The notes under the pieces are model-generated. The model had not been told where the DNA came from. It did not search any database and worked only from the letters and a program-made list of their open reading frames with translations. DNA of 64,000 bases, taken from positions 3,038,001 through 3,102,000 of the forward strand of contig NZ_CP191258.1 of assembly GCF_050410795.1 (NCBI RefSeq), read 5' to 3'. Source of the DNA: Fontivita pretiosa. GTDB taxonomy: Bacteria; Planctomycetota; Phycisphaerae; Tepidisphaerales; Tepidisphaeraceae. Below, one piece after another: positions 8,159 to 15,544 of the stretch. Position 1 is the stretch's first letter, and the number at the start of each line of letters is the position of its first letter. The position numbers and the translations under genes were made by a program.

Positions 8159-10015
8159 GTGCTCGATCTCACACCCGATGCCGTCATGCAGGAAATCCGC
8201 GCCTCGGAAGAGCTGCGACGGCGCATCACCGCCAACACTTCGACCCTGGTGCGGCGCTACGTGGGCAACTGGTACAGGTCGGATCAGCGATCCGGTCGCC
8301 CGCGCCCCGAGAACATGATCTTCAACTTCGTCGCCGCGATGCTCGGCGACGTGTGCTTCGACAACCCCGCCGTGGCGGTCAGCGCCAAGCGCTCGATCAC
8401 GCACAAGCCAATCGCCCGGTACATGCAGATGGGGATCAACGGCTGGATCAGGGACGTGCAGCTCCGCACCGAGCTGGAGCTTTTGTGCCTGGACATGTTC
8501 TTCAGCTTCGGCTGCGCCCTGGTGACGCTGGAACCCCGCGGCGACTACAGCGGAACGAAGATGGGTGTGGGCGGCCGGTTCAACATGGAGGCCCTCACGC
8601 CGGCGATGCTGCGAATCCCGCCGGCCAACGTCATCATCGACAGTCAGTGCGACCTGCCGGCCGGCCTGGGGGCGCGGCTGCTGGGGCACATGTACCAGCG
8701 CGACCTGACCGACCTGCAGGGGGACGAGCGTTACGACCAGCAGATCGTCGATCGGCTGACCGCCGACGACGAGCGGCGGATCGGGCGCTACCCTTCCGAG
8801 CAGGCCTTCCGCGACAGCTCCAAGAGCGCAAATCAGAACATGCGGGGGCGCGTCACGCTGTACGACCTGTACTTCCCCGAGACACGACAGATCGGCACGC
8901 TGGCCCTGCACAACGACGGCAGGGCAGGCTGGATCCGTCCGCTGGCTCCGTACAAGGGACCGCGGGAGGGCCCGTACGTGCTGTTCGGCGTGTACCTCGT
9001 GCCCGACCAGGTCTATCCGCTTTCGCCCGTGGCCGCGATGGCGGAGCAGGACCAGGAGCTTAACGCCCACGCGGCCGCGGCGGCGCGCGAGGCGGCGACG
9101 GCCAAGAACCTCGTGCTGGTCTCGGCCGACCAGACCGAGCTGGCGGCACAGATCGAGAACGCGCCGATGAACGCGGTGCTGAAGGTCAAGGGCTTAAACG
9201 GGCAGAACGTCATTCCACTGGCGATCGGCGGCACGACCGAGCAGCGCCTGGCGTACCTGAACCTGCTGCTTCAGCGCACCGACCGCAACAGCGGCCAGAG
9301 CGAGGCCGCGCGCGGCCGCGCACAGGGCGTGACGGCGACCGAGGCAAGCCTGGCCGACGCCAGCCGCGACGTGCGCAGCGAGTTCATCCACCTCAAGTTC
9401 CGCGATGCGGTGAAGGACGCGCTAACTCGCGTGGGGTGGTACTTCTTCAACGACCCGGCGGTCGTCGCGCCGGTGAGCTTCACCGATCCGGCGACGGGCA
9501 TCGAGACGGAGGGGATTTTCCTGGGCGGCGTGCAGCCCGGCCAGCAGGACATGGACTGGAGCCAGTTCTTCCTGGAGATCGAGCCAATGAGCATGCGCCG
9601 GGTCGATCCTCAGCAGCAGCAGCAGACCGCGACGCTGGTGCTCAACACCGCCATGACCATCGGGCCGGCGGTGCTGCAGATGCCCTACATCAACTGGGTG
9701 GAGATCCTGGACCTGCTGGGCGAGGCGTACAACATCCCCGACTTTTCGAGGCTCGTGTTCAACGCGGCGGGGCTGCAGCTCATCCAGGAAGGCCTGATCG
9801 CCGGGCCGATGCCGGGATTGAACGCGCAGCTACCGGGGCTGTTGCCCGCAAACGCGGCATCGCCGATGCGCCTGGCGGCCCAGGGCGCGCCGGTTGCCTT
9901 GGCGAATCTGAAGCCCCAAGGGTTGAATCCCCCGGGCGCGGCCGCAGGAGGGGCAAGCGGCCCGACGGCGGCCGGCGCCGCCCGATTCGGCCGGCCAGCT
10001 CGTGCAGCAGCGTGA
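8159..10015 (+). CDS. Phage portal protein
   Basis: 618 residues, GTG start. Position directly after terL, size, and composition fit a podovirus-type portal: alpha-rich N-terminal region (residues 1-130), a beta-rich wing (RGRVTLYDLYFPETRQIGTL), a long central helix region with AAAAAREAATAKNLVLVSAD, then GQSEAARGRAQGVTATEAS typical of portals, and a Pro/Ala/Gly-rich C-terminus. The portal is the dodecameric ring at the unique head vertex through which DNA passes. No frameshift or truncation. Confidence 0.85.
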   Translation: MLDLTPDAVMQEIRASEELRRRITANTSTLVRRYVGNWYRSDQRSGRPRPENMIFNFVAAMLGDVCFDNPAVAVSAKRSITHKPIARYMQMGINGWIRDVQLRTELELLCLDMFFSFGCALVTLEPRGDYSGTKMGVGGRFNMEALTPAMLRIPPANVIIDSQCDLPAGLGARLLGHMYQRDLTDLQGDERYDQQIVDRLTADDERRIGRYPSEQAFRDSSKSANQNMRGRVTLYDLYFPETRQIGTLALHNDGRAGWIRPLAPYKGPREGPYVLFGVYLVPDQVYPLSPVAAMAEQDQELNAHAAAAAREAATAKNLVLVSADQTELAAQIENAPMNAVLKVKGLNGQNVIPLAIGGTTEQRLAYLNLLLQRTDRNSGQSEAARGRAQGVTATEASLADASRDVRSEFIHLKFRDAVKDALTRVGWYFFNDPAVVAPVSFTDPATGIETEGIFLGGVQPGQQDMDWSQFFLEIEPMSMRRVDPQQQQQTATLVLNTAMTIGPAVLQMPYINWVEILDLLGEAYNIPDFSRLVFNAAGLQLIQEGLIAGPMPGLNAQLPGLLPANAASPMRLAAQGAPVALANLKPQGLNPPGAAAGGASGPTAAGAARFGRPARAAA

Positions 10016-10038
10016 GCATCATGGAACTGGGGGGCAAA

Positions 10039-10077
10039 CTGCCGGCGGCGCGGGCGGCTGCCGCGCGCCGCCGGCAG
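10039..10077. terminator. Strong hairpin between convergent genes
   Basis: Perfect 14-bp arms CTGCCGGCGGCGCG (10039-10052) and their complement (10064-10077), 11-base loop, followed by GTTT. It lies between the portal stop and the converging reverse-strand cassette, so a two-way terminator is likely. A 40-codon ORF (10021-10143, very Arg-rich) overlaps it and is probably spurious. Confidence 0.55.
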
Positions 10078-10093
10078 GTTTCACCGATGAGCA

Positions 10094-10432
10094 TCACTCA
10101 ACCGCGCCGGCAGCGCCCTCGCCGCCGTCGTCGGGGGCGGTAGGGTCCGGGACTGGTTCAGGGTCGATCGACCCGGTGCGCAGGTAGCGCTGAATCGTGT
10201 CCCACTTCTCGTTGGTCGTCGCCGCCGCCTGGTCCTGCGTGACCCGCGCCTGGGCGGCCGTCGCCTGAGCGACGGCGACCTGCGCGTCGGCCTCGCGCAC
10301 AGCGTCTCCGGCGGCCCGCTCGGCGCGCAGCGCCTCCTCCAGCTCGTCGCCGATCCGGTCGAGCACATCCGGGTCCAGCGGCGGTCGCTGGGTGCTCTGC
10401 TCCGCCATCGCTCCTGTCAAATGCCTGGCCAT
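10094..10432 (-). CDS. Reverse-strand hypothetical protein, coiled-coil
   Basis: 112 residues; ATG at 10432 with a perfect AAGGAGG. Residues ~20-85 are a long Ala/Glu/Gln helix (DELEEALRAERAAGDAVREA) likely to form a coiled coil; the C-terminus is acidic and Pro-rich. Palindrome site 3 lies 43 bases upstream on its strand. The frame is open up to an ATG at 10621 that overlaps the stop of the upstream reverse gene (TGATG), so a longer coupled form is possible. It is oriented against the surrounding late operon, like a moron. Confidence 0.6.
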   Translation of the reverse strand: MARHLTGAMAEQSTQRPPLDPDVLDRIGDELEEALRAERAAGDAVREADAQVAVAQATAAQARVTQDQAAATTNEKWDTIQRYLRTGSIDPEPVPDPTAPDDGGEGAAGAVE

Positions 10433-10475
10433 GATGCCTCCTTGTGGTGATAAAGCTCTGCATCCCCCGGGCGAC

Positions 10476-10491
10476 ATAGCCCGTGGTATAG
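10476..10491 (-). promoter_or_regulatory. Prophage palindrome site 3 (minus strand CTATACC-AC-GGGCTAT)
   Basis: The left arm is perfect and the right arm degenerate. It is placed to serve the reverse-strand gene starting at 10432. Confidence 0.55.
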
Positions 10492-10620
10492 ACGATGCGG
10501 ATGGTACGTCATCGCCTTGGGGCTGCAAGATCTTCCGTCGGCAGGGTCGCACGAGCTCACGGCGGACTATGGCGCGGTACAGATGACGCAGGCAACCGTG
10601 CAGCCAAGCCAACAGCTCCA

Positions 10621-10845
10621 TCACTGACCCCCGTTCGTGGCTGCCGGCGCGGGGACGAGCACATTCAGGCCGGCGTTGACCACGTCGCGCCAGGCGTCGG
10701 CTTCGCGCTTGCCTTCGTGCTTCGAGCGGTAGTGGTTGAAACGGTCGATCTGACCCTGCGTGACCCGGATCTTCTTCTCGATCAGCCTGGGGGGAGCGAT
10801 CTGCATGGCGTCCTGAGCGCCGCCGGCCGTCCGTGGTTCGGACAT
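10621..10845 (-). CDS. Reverse-strand small basic protein, possible DNA-binding
   Basis: 74 residues; ATG at 10845 with GGAG seven bases upstream. The core is LIEKKIRVTQGQIDRF, then HYRSKHEGKREADAWRDVVNAGLNVLV: a short strand followed by two helices, reminiscent of ribbon-helix-helix proteins and in outline like the YVKPG proteins at 35381 and 35832. First gene of the reverse-strand cassette. Function inferred only from shape. Confidence 0.55.
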   Translation of the reverse strand: MSEPRTAGGAQDAMQIAPPRLIEKKIRVTQGQIDRFNHYRSKHEGKREADAWRDVVNAGLNVLVPAPAATNGGQ

Positions 10846-11006
10846 GAACAACTCCGCGCCTGAACAGGCGGCCGAGCGGATCGGGGGCGGCTCGGCCGCG
10901 GCACAGCCCCGTGGTGGGCCAGAGATTACCCCGGCATCTGCAGCGACGCCAGCGCCCAGGGTCGCAAGGACGCGCGCACTGCGGCACATTACCCGATGTC
11001 GGGGAT

Positions 11007-11318
11007 GTGCCGACGTACGAGTTTCGGTGTCAGGACTGCGGGCACACAGAAGAGCGCCGCATCAGCATCAGGCAAGCTCCGGCCGTTGGGTCGCGACACC
11101 CCTGCCCTGGATGCTCGCGCAACAGTCTTCTCCGCGTCATCAGCGTGCCCACCTTCGCCGACGCCGCTCTGCGAACGTCGATCGAAGGCTATCCCTACCT
11201 CTCTCGGCGCCATCAGGGGCTGAAGGGATGCAGGGAGAACGCTGAGGGACACCCGATCATCGAGTCGCCGGCACACGAGCGCGAAGTCGCCGCCATGAAT
11301 GGACTCGTGCGCGAGTGA
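11007..11318 (+). CDS. FmdB-like zinc-ribbon protein
   Basis: 103 residues from GTG 11007. It opens with PTYEFRCQDCGHTEERRIS, the FmdB-type start with a CxxC pair, and a second pair at CPGC, so a single zinc ribbon is expected. Residues after 50 are unstructured and basic. It lies between the reverse cassette and the scaffold gene. FmdB-like ribbons are found in many phages and bacteria with poorly defined regulatory roles. Confidence 0.65.
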   Translation: MPTYEFRCQDCGHTEERRISIRQAPAVGSRHPCPGCSRNSLLRVISVPTFADAALRTSIEGYPYLSRRHQGLKGCRENAEGHPIIESPAHEREVAAMNGLVRE

Positions 11319-11393
11319 CTTGGCCCAATGAAGCGTGCCGGCGATCGCGGACCCCGGCAGGGGCAACCCGCCGCCGGCGGGGAGTGCCCCGAC

Positions 11394-12857
11394 ATGGCCG
11401 ACCAGACCACCGGCGGCAGTGCCGCCGCGGCAGTAGCGGATGCGCCGCCAGCGAGCGGCGTGGACAAGGACTCCACGACAGTATCTGGGCGTGGAGACCT
11501 CAGCAGCGGGTCGAACGACCGCAATACGGCCTCTCACCCTTCACCACAGCGCTCAAGCGCTGGAGACAAGGCAGCCAACACAGCCCCGGCTGCATCGCTC
11601 CATCGGGAAGCGTTCGAGCGGCTGGTGAAGGGTGAGCGGCCGGATGCGGTCAACAAGGCCCTGTTCGCGCCGAAGCAGCAGCCCAGTTCCGCAAGGCCGA
11701 TGCAGCGGCGCGACGCTGCCGATGGATCGACGGCCCAGACGCAAGCCCACGAGAGCGCCGACGACGCCGCCAAGCCGCAACCCGCAAAGTCCGATCGTGG
11801 CCAGAGCCAGAGCCAGAGCCTGGCCTGGAAGTTCGGATACCCGGACGGCACCAGCGACGCCGACGTGCAGGTGCTCAAGCGGGCGCACATGGATCCGGAG
11901 ACCTGGGAAGCGATCCCGCCCTCCAACAGGGTGAAGATCCTCAAAGGGTTGAAGGAGACGCAGGCCCACGCCGATCGCGAGGAAACTCGACGACGGCAGC
12001 AGGCCGGCAAGGGCGGCGACGGCAAGCCAGGGAAGGCTGCCGCCGCCGGCACCACGCAGACGCCACCCGACAAAGAGGTCTCCACGGCGCCATACGGCCG
12101 CGGGGACCTGGGCCAGGACGCGGCAACCTCTGGCGGCGGTGAGGGCGACCAGGTGATCGAGATCGACGCCGACGGCGTGAGGCCGGCCGGATCGACAGCT
12201 CGATTGACGGCGGACAAATCGCAGCACCCCGGCGGGCAACCGCCCGCCGAGGACGCGGCGGCGAGCATGGCCGACCAGGTCGCATCCTTCATCGACCCCA
12301 AAGACCTCGAAACCCTGCAGCTTGTCGGTGGAGATGAGTTTGCGCAGACGCTGACGCGCACCACGCAGCGAGTGGTCAGCCACTTCGCCCGGCGCGAGGC
12401 GCAGCAGCAAGAGCAGATTGGCCAGCTTCTGAGCGTCGGCGAGTTTCTGCTGAGCGAGTACGTCGAGAACCAGTTCAACCGCGGCCTGGACCTGCTGGAA
12501 CAGCTCCCCGGCCTGGAGAACATCCGCGACGAATCCCGCCAGAAGGAGCGCGAGGCGCTGAGAAAGAAGGCCGACCTGCTTCACCGGGCCGCCGGCGACC
12601 CGCGAAGCTACTCCTACGTGGAGGCGATGCAGGACGCGGCGGCAAGTCTGTTCAAAACGAACATCCACCAGACCGCTCAAGCGAGGCTCTTGACGGCTCG
12701 GACGCAGTCACTGAGGGGAACTCCCGCGGCGCTGCAACAGAGGCGCGGCGGCCAAGCCAGGCCACTCACCACCAGGGAACGCAACGCGGCGATCTTCGCC
12801 GAGCTGCAGCGTGGGGCTACGCCCGAAGAGGCAAGGGCCATCGTTGACGGTCGCTGA
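11394..12857 (+). CDS. Putative scaffolding protein
   Basis: 487 residues from ATG 11394 (GGGGAG eight bases upstream); an in-frame ATG at 11328 is less well supported. The first ~290 residues are low-complexity (Ser/Ala/Gln/Lys). The C-terminal ~200 residues are helical and charged (DPKDLETLQLVGGDEFAQTL, then QKEREALRKKADLLHRAAG). Position immediately before the major capsid gene and the composition match phage scaffolds that shape the prohead and leave before packaging. No sequence-level family match is claimed. Confidence 0.65.
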   Translation: MADQTTGGSAAAAVADAPPASGVDKDSTTVSGRGDLSSGSNDRNTASHPSPQRSSAGDKAANTAPAASLHREAFERLVKGERPDAVNKALFAPKQQPSSARPMQRRDAADGSTAQTQAHESADDAAKPQPAKSDRGQSQSQSLAWKFGYPDGTSDADVQVLKRAHMDPETWEAIPPSNRVKILKGLKETQAHADREETRRRQQAGKGGDGKPGKAAAAGTTQTPPDKEVSTAPYGRGDLGQDAATSGGGEGDQVIEIDADGVRPAGSTARLTADKSQHPGGQPPAEDAAASMADQVASFIDPKDLETLQLVGGDEFAQTLTRTTQRVVSHFARREAQQQEQIGQLLSVGEFLLSEYVENQFNRGLDLLEQLPGLENIRDESRQKEREALRKKADLLHRAAGDPRSYSYVEAMQDAAASLFKTNIHQTAQARLLTARTQSLRGTPAALQQRRGGQARPLTTRERNAAIFAELQRGATPEEARAIVDGR

Positions 12858-12867
12858 CAAACCGGGG

Positions 12868-12891
12868 AAGCCGCCGCTTCGCAAGGCGGCG
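12868..12891 (+). promoter_or_regulatory. Hairpin in the leader of the major capsid gene
   Basis: Inverted repeat GCCGCCGCTT / AAGGCGGCGG with a 3-base loop, between the scaffold stop and the capsid Shine-Dalgarno. It could be an RNA processing or stability element or a weak terminator. Confidence 0.4.
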
Positions 12892-12913
12892 GGGACTCCA
12901 AGCGAGGTCAACC

Positions 12914-14041
12914 ATGTCCGCAGACGGGACCGCACTGCCTGATTTCGCCGACTTCGTGTTGGCGACCAAGGCGCACAAGATCACCCCGACGACGGAGATC
13001 CTGAACGAGTGCGCCAAGCGCACGTACTTTCTGGCCCTGATGCTCAAGGGGCGGGGCAACGACGAAGTTGTCCAGACCGGCTCGAAGATCATCGACCAGA
13101 TCCAGCTCAAGAAGATGAACAACGCCGGGTTCTACCGGCCCAACCAGAACCTGCAGCCGCGGGGCGTGGACACGCTTACGCAGATCGCCGCGCCGTGGCG
13201 CTTCCACCAGGGCAACTACGGGTGGACCAACGAGCAGGTCAGGCTCAACATGGCGGCGGGGGGTAACCCCGTTGACATCTACACTCGCCTCAAGACCACC
13301 TGGGAGCAGGCCTGCGTTCTGGACATCTGGGACTCGATGGAGTCGGCGCTGTGGGACACGCCCGACCCGGCCGAGATGGAGGCCGACGGCGGCCTGCTGC
13401 CCTATTCCATCCCGACGTTCCTCACCGCCGACGGCCTGGCGCCGGCGGGCTTTACCACGGTGATGACCGTCAATCCCGCGACCGAGCCGCGCTGGCGCAA
13501 CCAGACCGACACGTTCGACTGGTCGGTCGGCACCGCCGCCGCGACGGCCGACGTGTTCTACCAGGCCTTTGACCGCATGTGGCGCAAGCTCCGCTGGAAG
13601 CGGATCCGCGGCTTCAACTCCGAGACCGGCTCCCCGGGGACGGACTTTGACAAGGTCAAGATCGTCACCAACCAGGAGGGCGTGAACGGCTATCTGGGCG
13701 TGCTGCGCGCCAGCAACGACCGCCTTCGCGCCAACCCGCGCGGGCGGGCCGACGTGGGCTGGGCGACCGACGAGGCCAGCTTCAACAACATCGAGATCAT
13801 CGACGTGGAAGAGCTGGACGCGGGCAACAGCCCGACCGTCACGGCCGGCGCGCCGCCGTTCTACTGGCTGAACTTCGACTACCTGTTCCCGGTGTACCAC
13901 GGGGACACGTTCATGGAGGAAGTGGGGCCTCTGCGCGGCAGCGTGAATCAGCCCTTCTCCTGGGCCGTGTACAAGAACACGTACTACAACGTGTTCTGCC
14001 GCAGCCGGCGGCGACAGGGCCTGATCCAGACCACGGCATGA
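12914..14041 (+). CDS. Major capsid protein
   Basis: 375 residues; ATG preceded by GCGAGGT. It directly follows the scaffold, and its size is that of an HK97-fold coat protein. Features include an N-terminal helix, a region with NNAGFYRPNQNLQPRGVDTL (E-loop-like), LKTTWEQACVLDIWDSMESA (spine-helix-like) and a C-terminal beta region (PPFYWLNFDYLFPVYHGDTF). HK97 fold is inferred from context. Clean high-GC3 coding. Confidence 0.8.
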   Translation: MSADGTALPDFADFVLATKAHKITPTTEILNECAKRTYFLALMLKGRGNDEVVQTGSKIIDQIQLKKMNNAGFYRPNQNLQPRGVDTLTQIAAPWRFHQGNYGWTNEQVRLNMAAGGNPVDIYTRLKTTWEQACVLDIWDSMESALWDTPDPAEMEADGGLLPYSIPTFLTADGLAPAGFTTVMTVNPATEPRWRNQTDTFDWSVGTAAATADVFYQAFDRMWRKLRWKRIRGFNSETGSPGTDFDKVKIVTNQEGVNGYLGVLRASNDRLRANPRGRADVGWATDEASFNNIEIIDVEELDAGNSPTVTAGAPPFYWLNFDYLFPVYHGDTFMEEVGPLRGSVNQPFSWAVYKNTYYNVFCRSRRRQGLIQTTA

Positions 14042-14192
14042 TCCGCCTGAACCGCTCCTGTGAACCGCGAGCCGGCGGACCTGCCTTCCTTCCCGCCGGC
14101 CGCGGCTCACGGCGGGCGATTCGGTGATTCGATCAGTCCGACGACAATTCAGCCGCCCGATGCCGCCGGCCCGACGGCGCACAGGCGCAAGC

Positions 14193-14207
14193 GGGGGCTG
14201 TGGAAAG
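14193..14207 (+). promoter_or_regulatory. Virion-gene leader motif (GGGGGCTGTGGAAAG)
   Basis: Second copy of the leader motif, 12 bases before the ATG of the decoration protein. It lies inside a possible 66-codon ORF (14060-14260) that I regard as doubtful. Confidence 0.5.
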
Positions 14208-14219
14208 ACGAGCAGAGTC

Positions 14220-14714
14220 ATGCTTCACAACGGAATCCAGTTCTTCGGCGACTCGTTTGAGGCCGAGAAGATCACGGTCAGGAACGTGATGGCCACGGCC
14301 ACCGTCGCCAACGGCGTGTACGCGCTGGACGTGACGGCCAGCGACAGCGACACGTCGGGCGCGGCCGACCCTGTCCGCGCCGCGGCGGGCAACATAGTGG
14401 CGGTTTCCACCGCCAACCTGGGCACGGTCCTGGTCATCACCCCCAAGCCCATCAAGCCGGGCGAGGTCGGCGAGGCGATCGTGCGCGGGCCGGCCAAGGT
14501 TCTGGTCAACGGCACCACCGACATCGCCAAGGGCGACCGCCTCAAGGCGTCCAACGGCTCGGCCGTGCTGACCAAGGCCAGCTCCGCCGCGGGCAGCACC
14601 GACATCGGCGTGGCCTGCGCCCGCGAGGCCTTCACGACCGACGGCGACGGCACGATCAGGGTGTTCTTCGACGGGATCTGCTTCAACAAGGTCATCAACG
14701 GCGCGACGACCTGA
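14220..14714 (+). CDS. Putative head decoration / capsid-stabilising protein
   Basis: 164 residues from ATG 14220. Ser/Thr/Val/Ala-rich beta sequence with regular strands (NGVYALDVTASDSDTSG, GEVGEAIVRGPAKVLVNGTT, IAKGDRLKASNGSAVL), resembling DUF2190-type decoration proteins that sit on capsid surfaces. It directly follows the major capsid gene. An in-frame upstream ATG at 14124 lacks a ribosome site. Confidence 0.65.
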   Translation: MLHNGIQFFGDSFEAEKITVRNVMATATVANGVYALDVTASDSDTSGAADPVRAAAGNIVAVSTANLGTVLVITPKPIKPGEVGEAIVRGPAKVLVNGTTDIAKGDRLKASNGSAVLTKASSAAGSTDIGVACAREAFTTDGDGTIRVFFDGICFNKVINGATT

Positions 14715-14744
14715 TCGGCCCGCTGCCGCCTGACCGACGGGAGA

Positions 14745-14785
14745 AGGGGCCGGCGGAATCCGCAGCCCGCCGCGCCCCTCTTTCC
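14745..14785 (+). terminator. Rho-independent terminator candidate
   Basis: AGGGGC-CGGCGG (14745-14756) pairs with CCGCCG-C-GCCCCT (14767-14779), followed by CTTTCC. It lies 30 bases after the decoration gene, ending the head transcript before the tail genes. Confidence 0.6.
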
Positions 14786-14814
14786 GGTTATCTGCTCACA
14801 CGGAGGGCCAGACT

Positions 14815-15543
14815 GTGGCTCAGTTCAGCCTCACGTTCCAGCAGCTCAAGAACGAAGCCCAGCACGCCATCGGCGGCACGCCGGATTCGCTGGTCACGCT
14901 CGATTCGCTGGTCAACGGCGCCCTGGAGCACTTCTGCCAGGTCCATCCCTGGCAGTGGCGCATCGTTCTGGCCACGCTCAACACGGTCGGCGGAGTCGGC
15001 GAGATCGACCTGCCAGCCGACTTCGGCGAGCTGATCGATCTGGTGGGCTTCCAGCTCAAGCTCACCGCCGTGCGCAAGGCGTCGCATCAGACCGTGGTGC
15101 GCGTACGCGTGCACGGGCTGAGCAGCGATCAGAGCCTGGTGTACTACCTGGGGCAGAAGGCGCAGGCGACCCCCGGCACGGTGCCGGTCCGCCAGCTCGT
15201 CATCGCGCCGGTGCCGACCACCAGCACGACCAACGCGCTGTATCTGACCTACCGCAGGCTGATCCCCACACTCACGAACAACACCGACGTGCCGGCGGTC
15301 CCTTACGGCATGTTCGAGCTGCTGCGCTGGCTGGTACGCGGATGGGCCAGGATGCAGACGACCGGCGACGGGGGCGCCGACATGATGCAGTTCCAGCGGA
15401 TGCTGCCCGACTACATCGCCGCGGATGCGGTCGCCGACAGCCCCAGGCAAGGCGCGATGATCGACGCGGTGAATGAGCTGGAACCCGACGGCATCTTCAC
15501 GCTGGCACCGCATACCGAGATCGCGATGCCCGGAGATCCGTGA
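14815..15543 (+). CDS. Putative head-tail adaptor
   Basis: 242 residues; GTG start with GGAGG. N-terminal helices (LTFQQLKNEAQHAIGG, LVNGALEHFCQVHPWQWR) and then LPADFGELIDLVGFQLK and beta strands, as in podoviral adaptor or neck proteins that plug the portal. Encoded between decoration and tail genes. Confidence 0.6.
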   Translation: MAQFSLTFQQLKNEAQHAIGGTPDSLVTLDSLVNGALEHFCQVHPWQWRIVLATLNTVGGVGEIDLPADFGELIDLVGFQLKLTAVRKASHQTVVRVRVHGLSSDQSLVYYLGQKAQATPGTVPVRQLVIAPVPTTSTTNALYLTYRRLIPTLTNNTDVPAVPYGMFELLRWLVRGWARMQTTGDGGADMMQFQRMLPDYIAADAVADSPRQGAMIDAVNELEPDGIFTLAPHTEIAMPGDP

Positions 15544-15544
15544 C

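Noticed and set aside
13642..13660. GACTTTGACAAGG in the capsid gene as a boxA-like site
   Set aside because: It lies in frame as Asp-Phe-Asp-Lys coding sequence, with no RHS sequence nearby.
14060..14260. 66-codon ORF between capsid and decoration genes
   Set aside because: Pro/Arg-rich, no ribosome site, overlaps the decoration gene and the leader motif.
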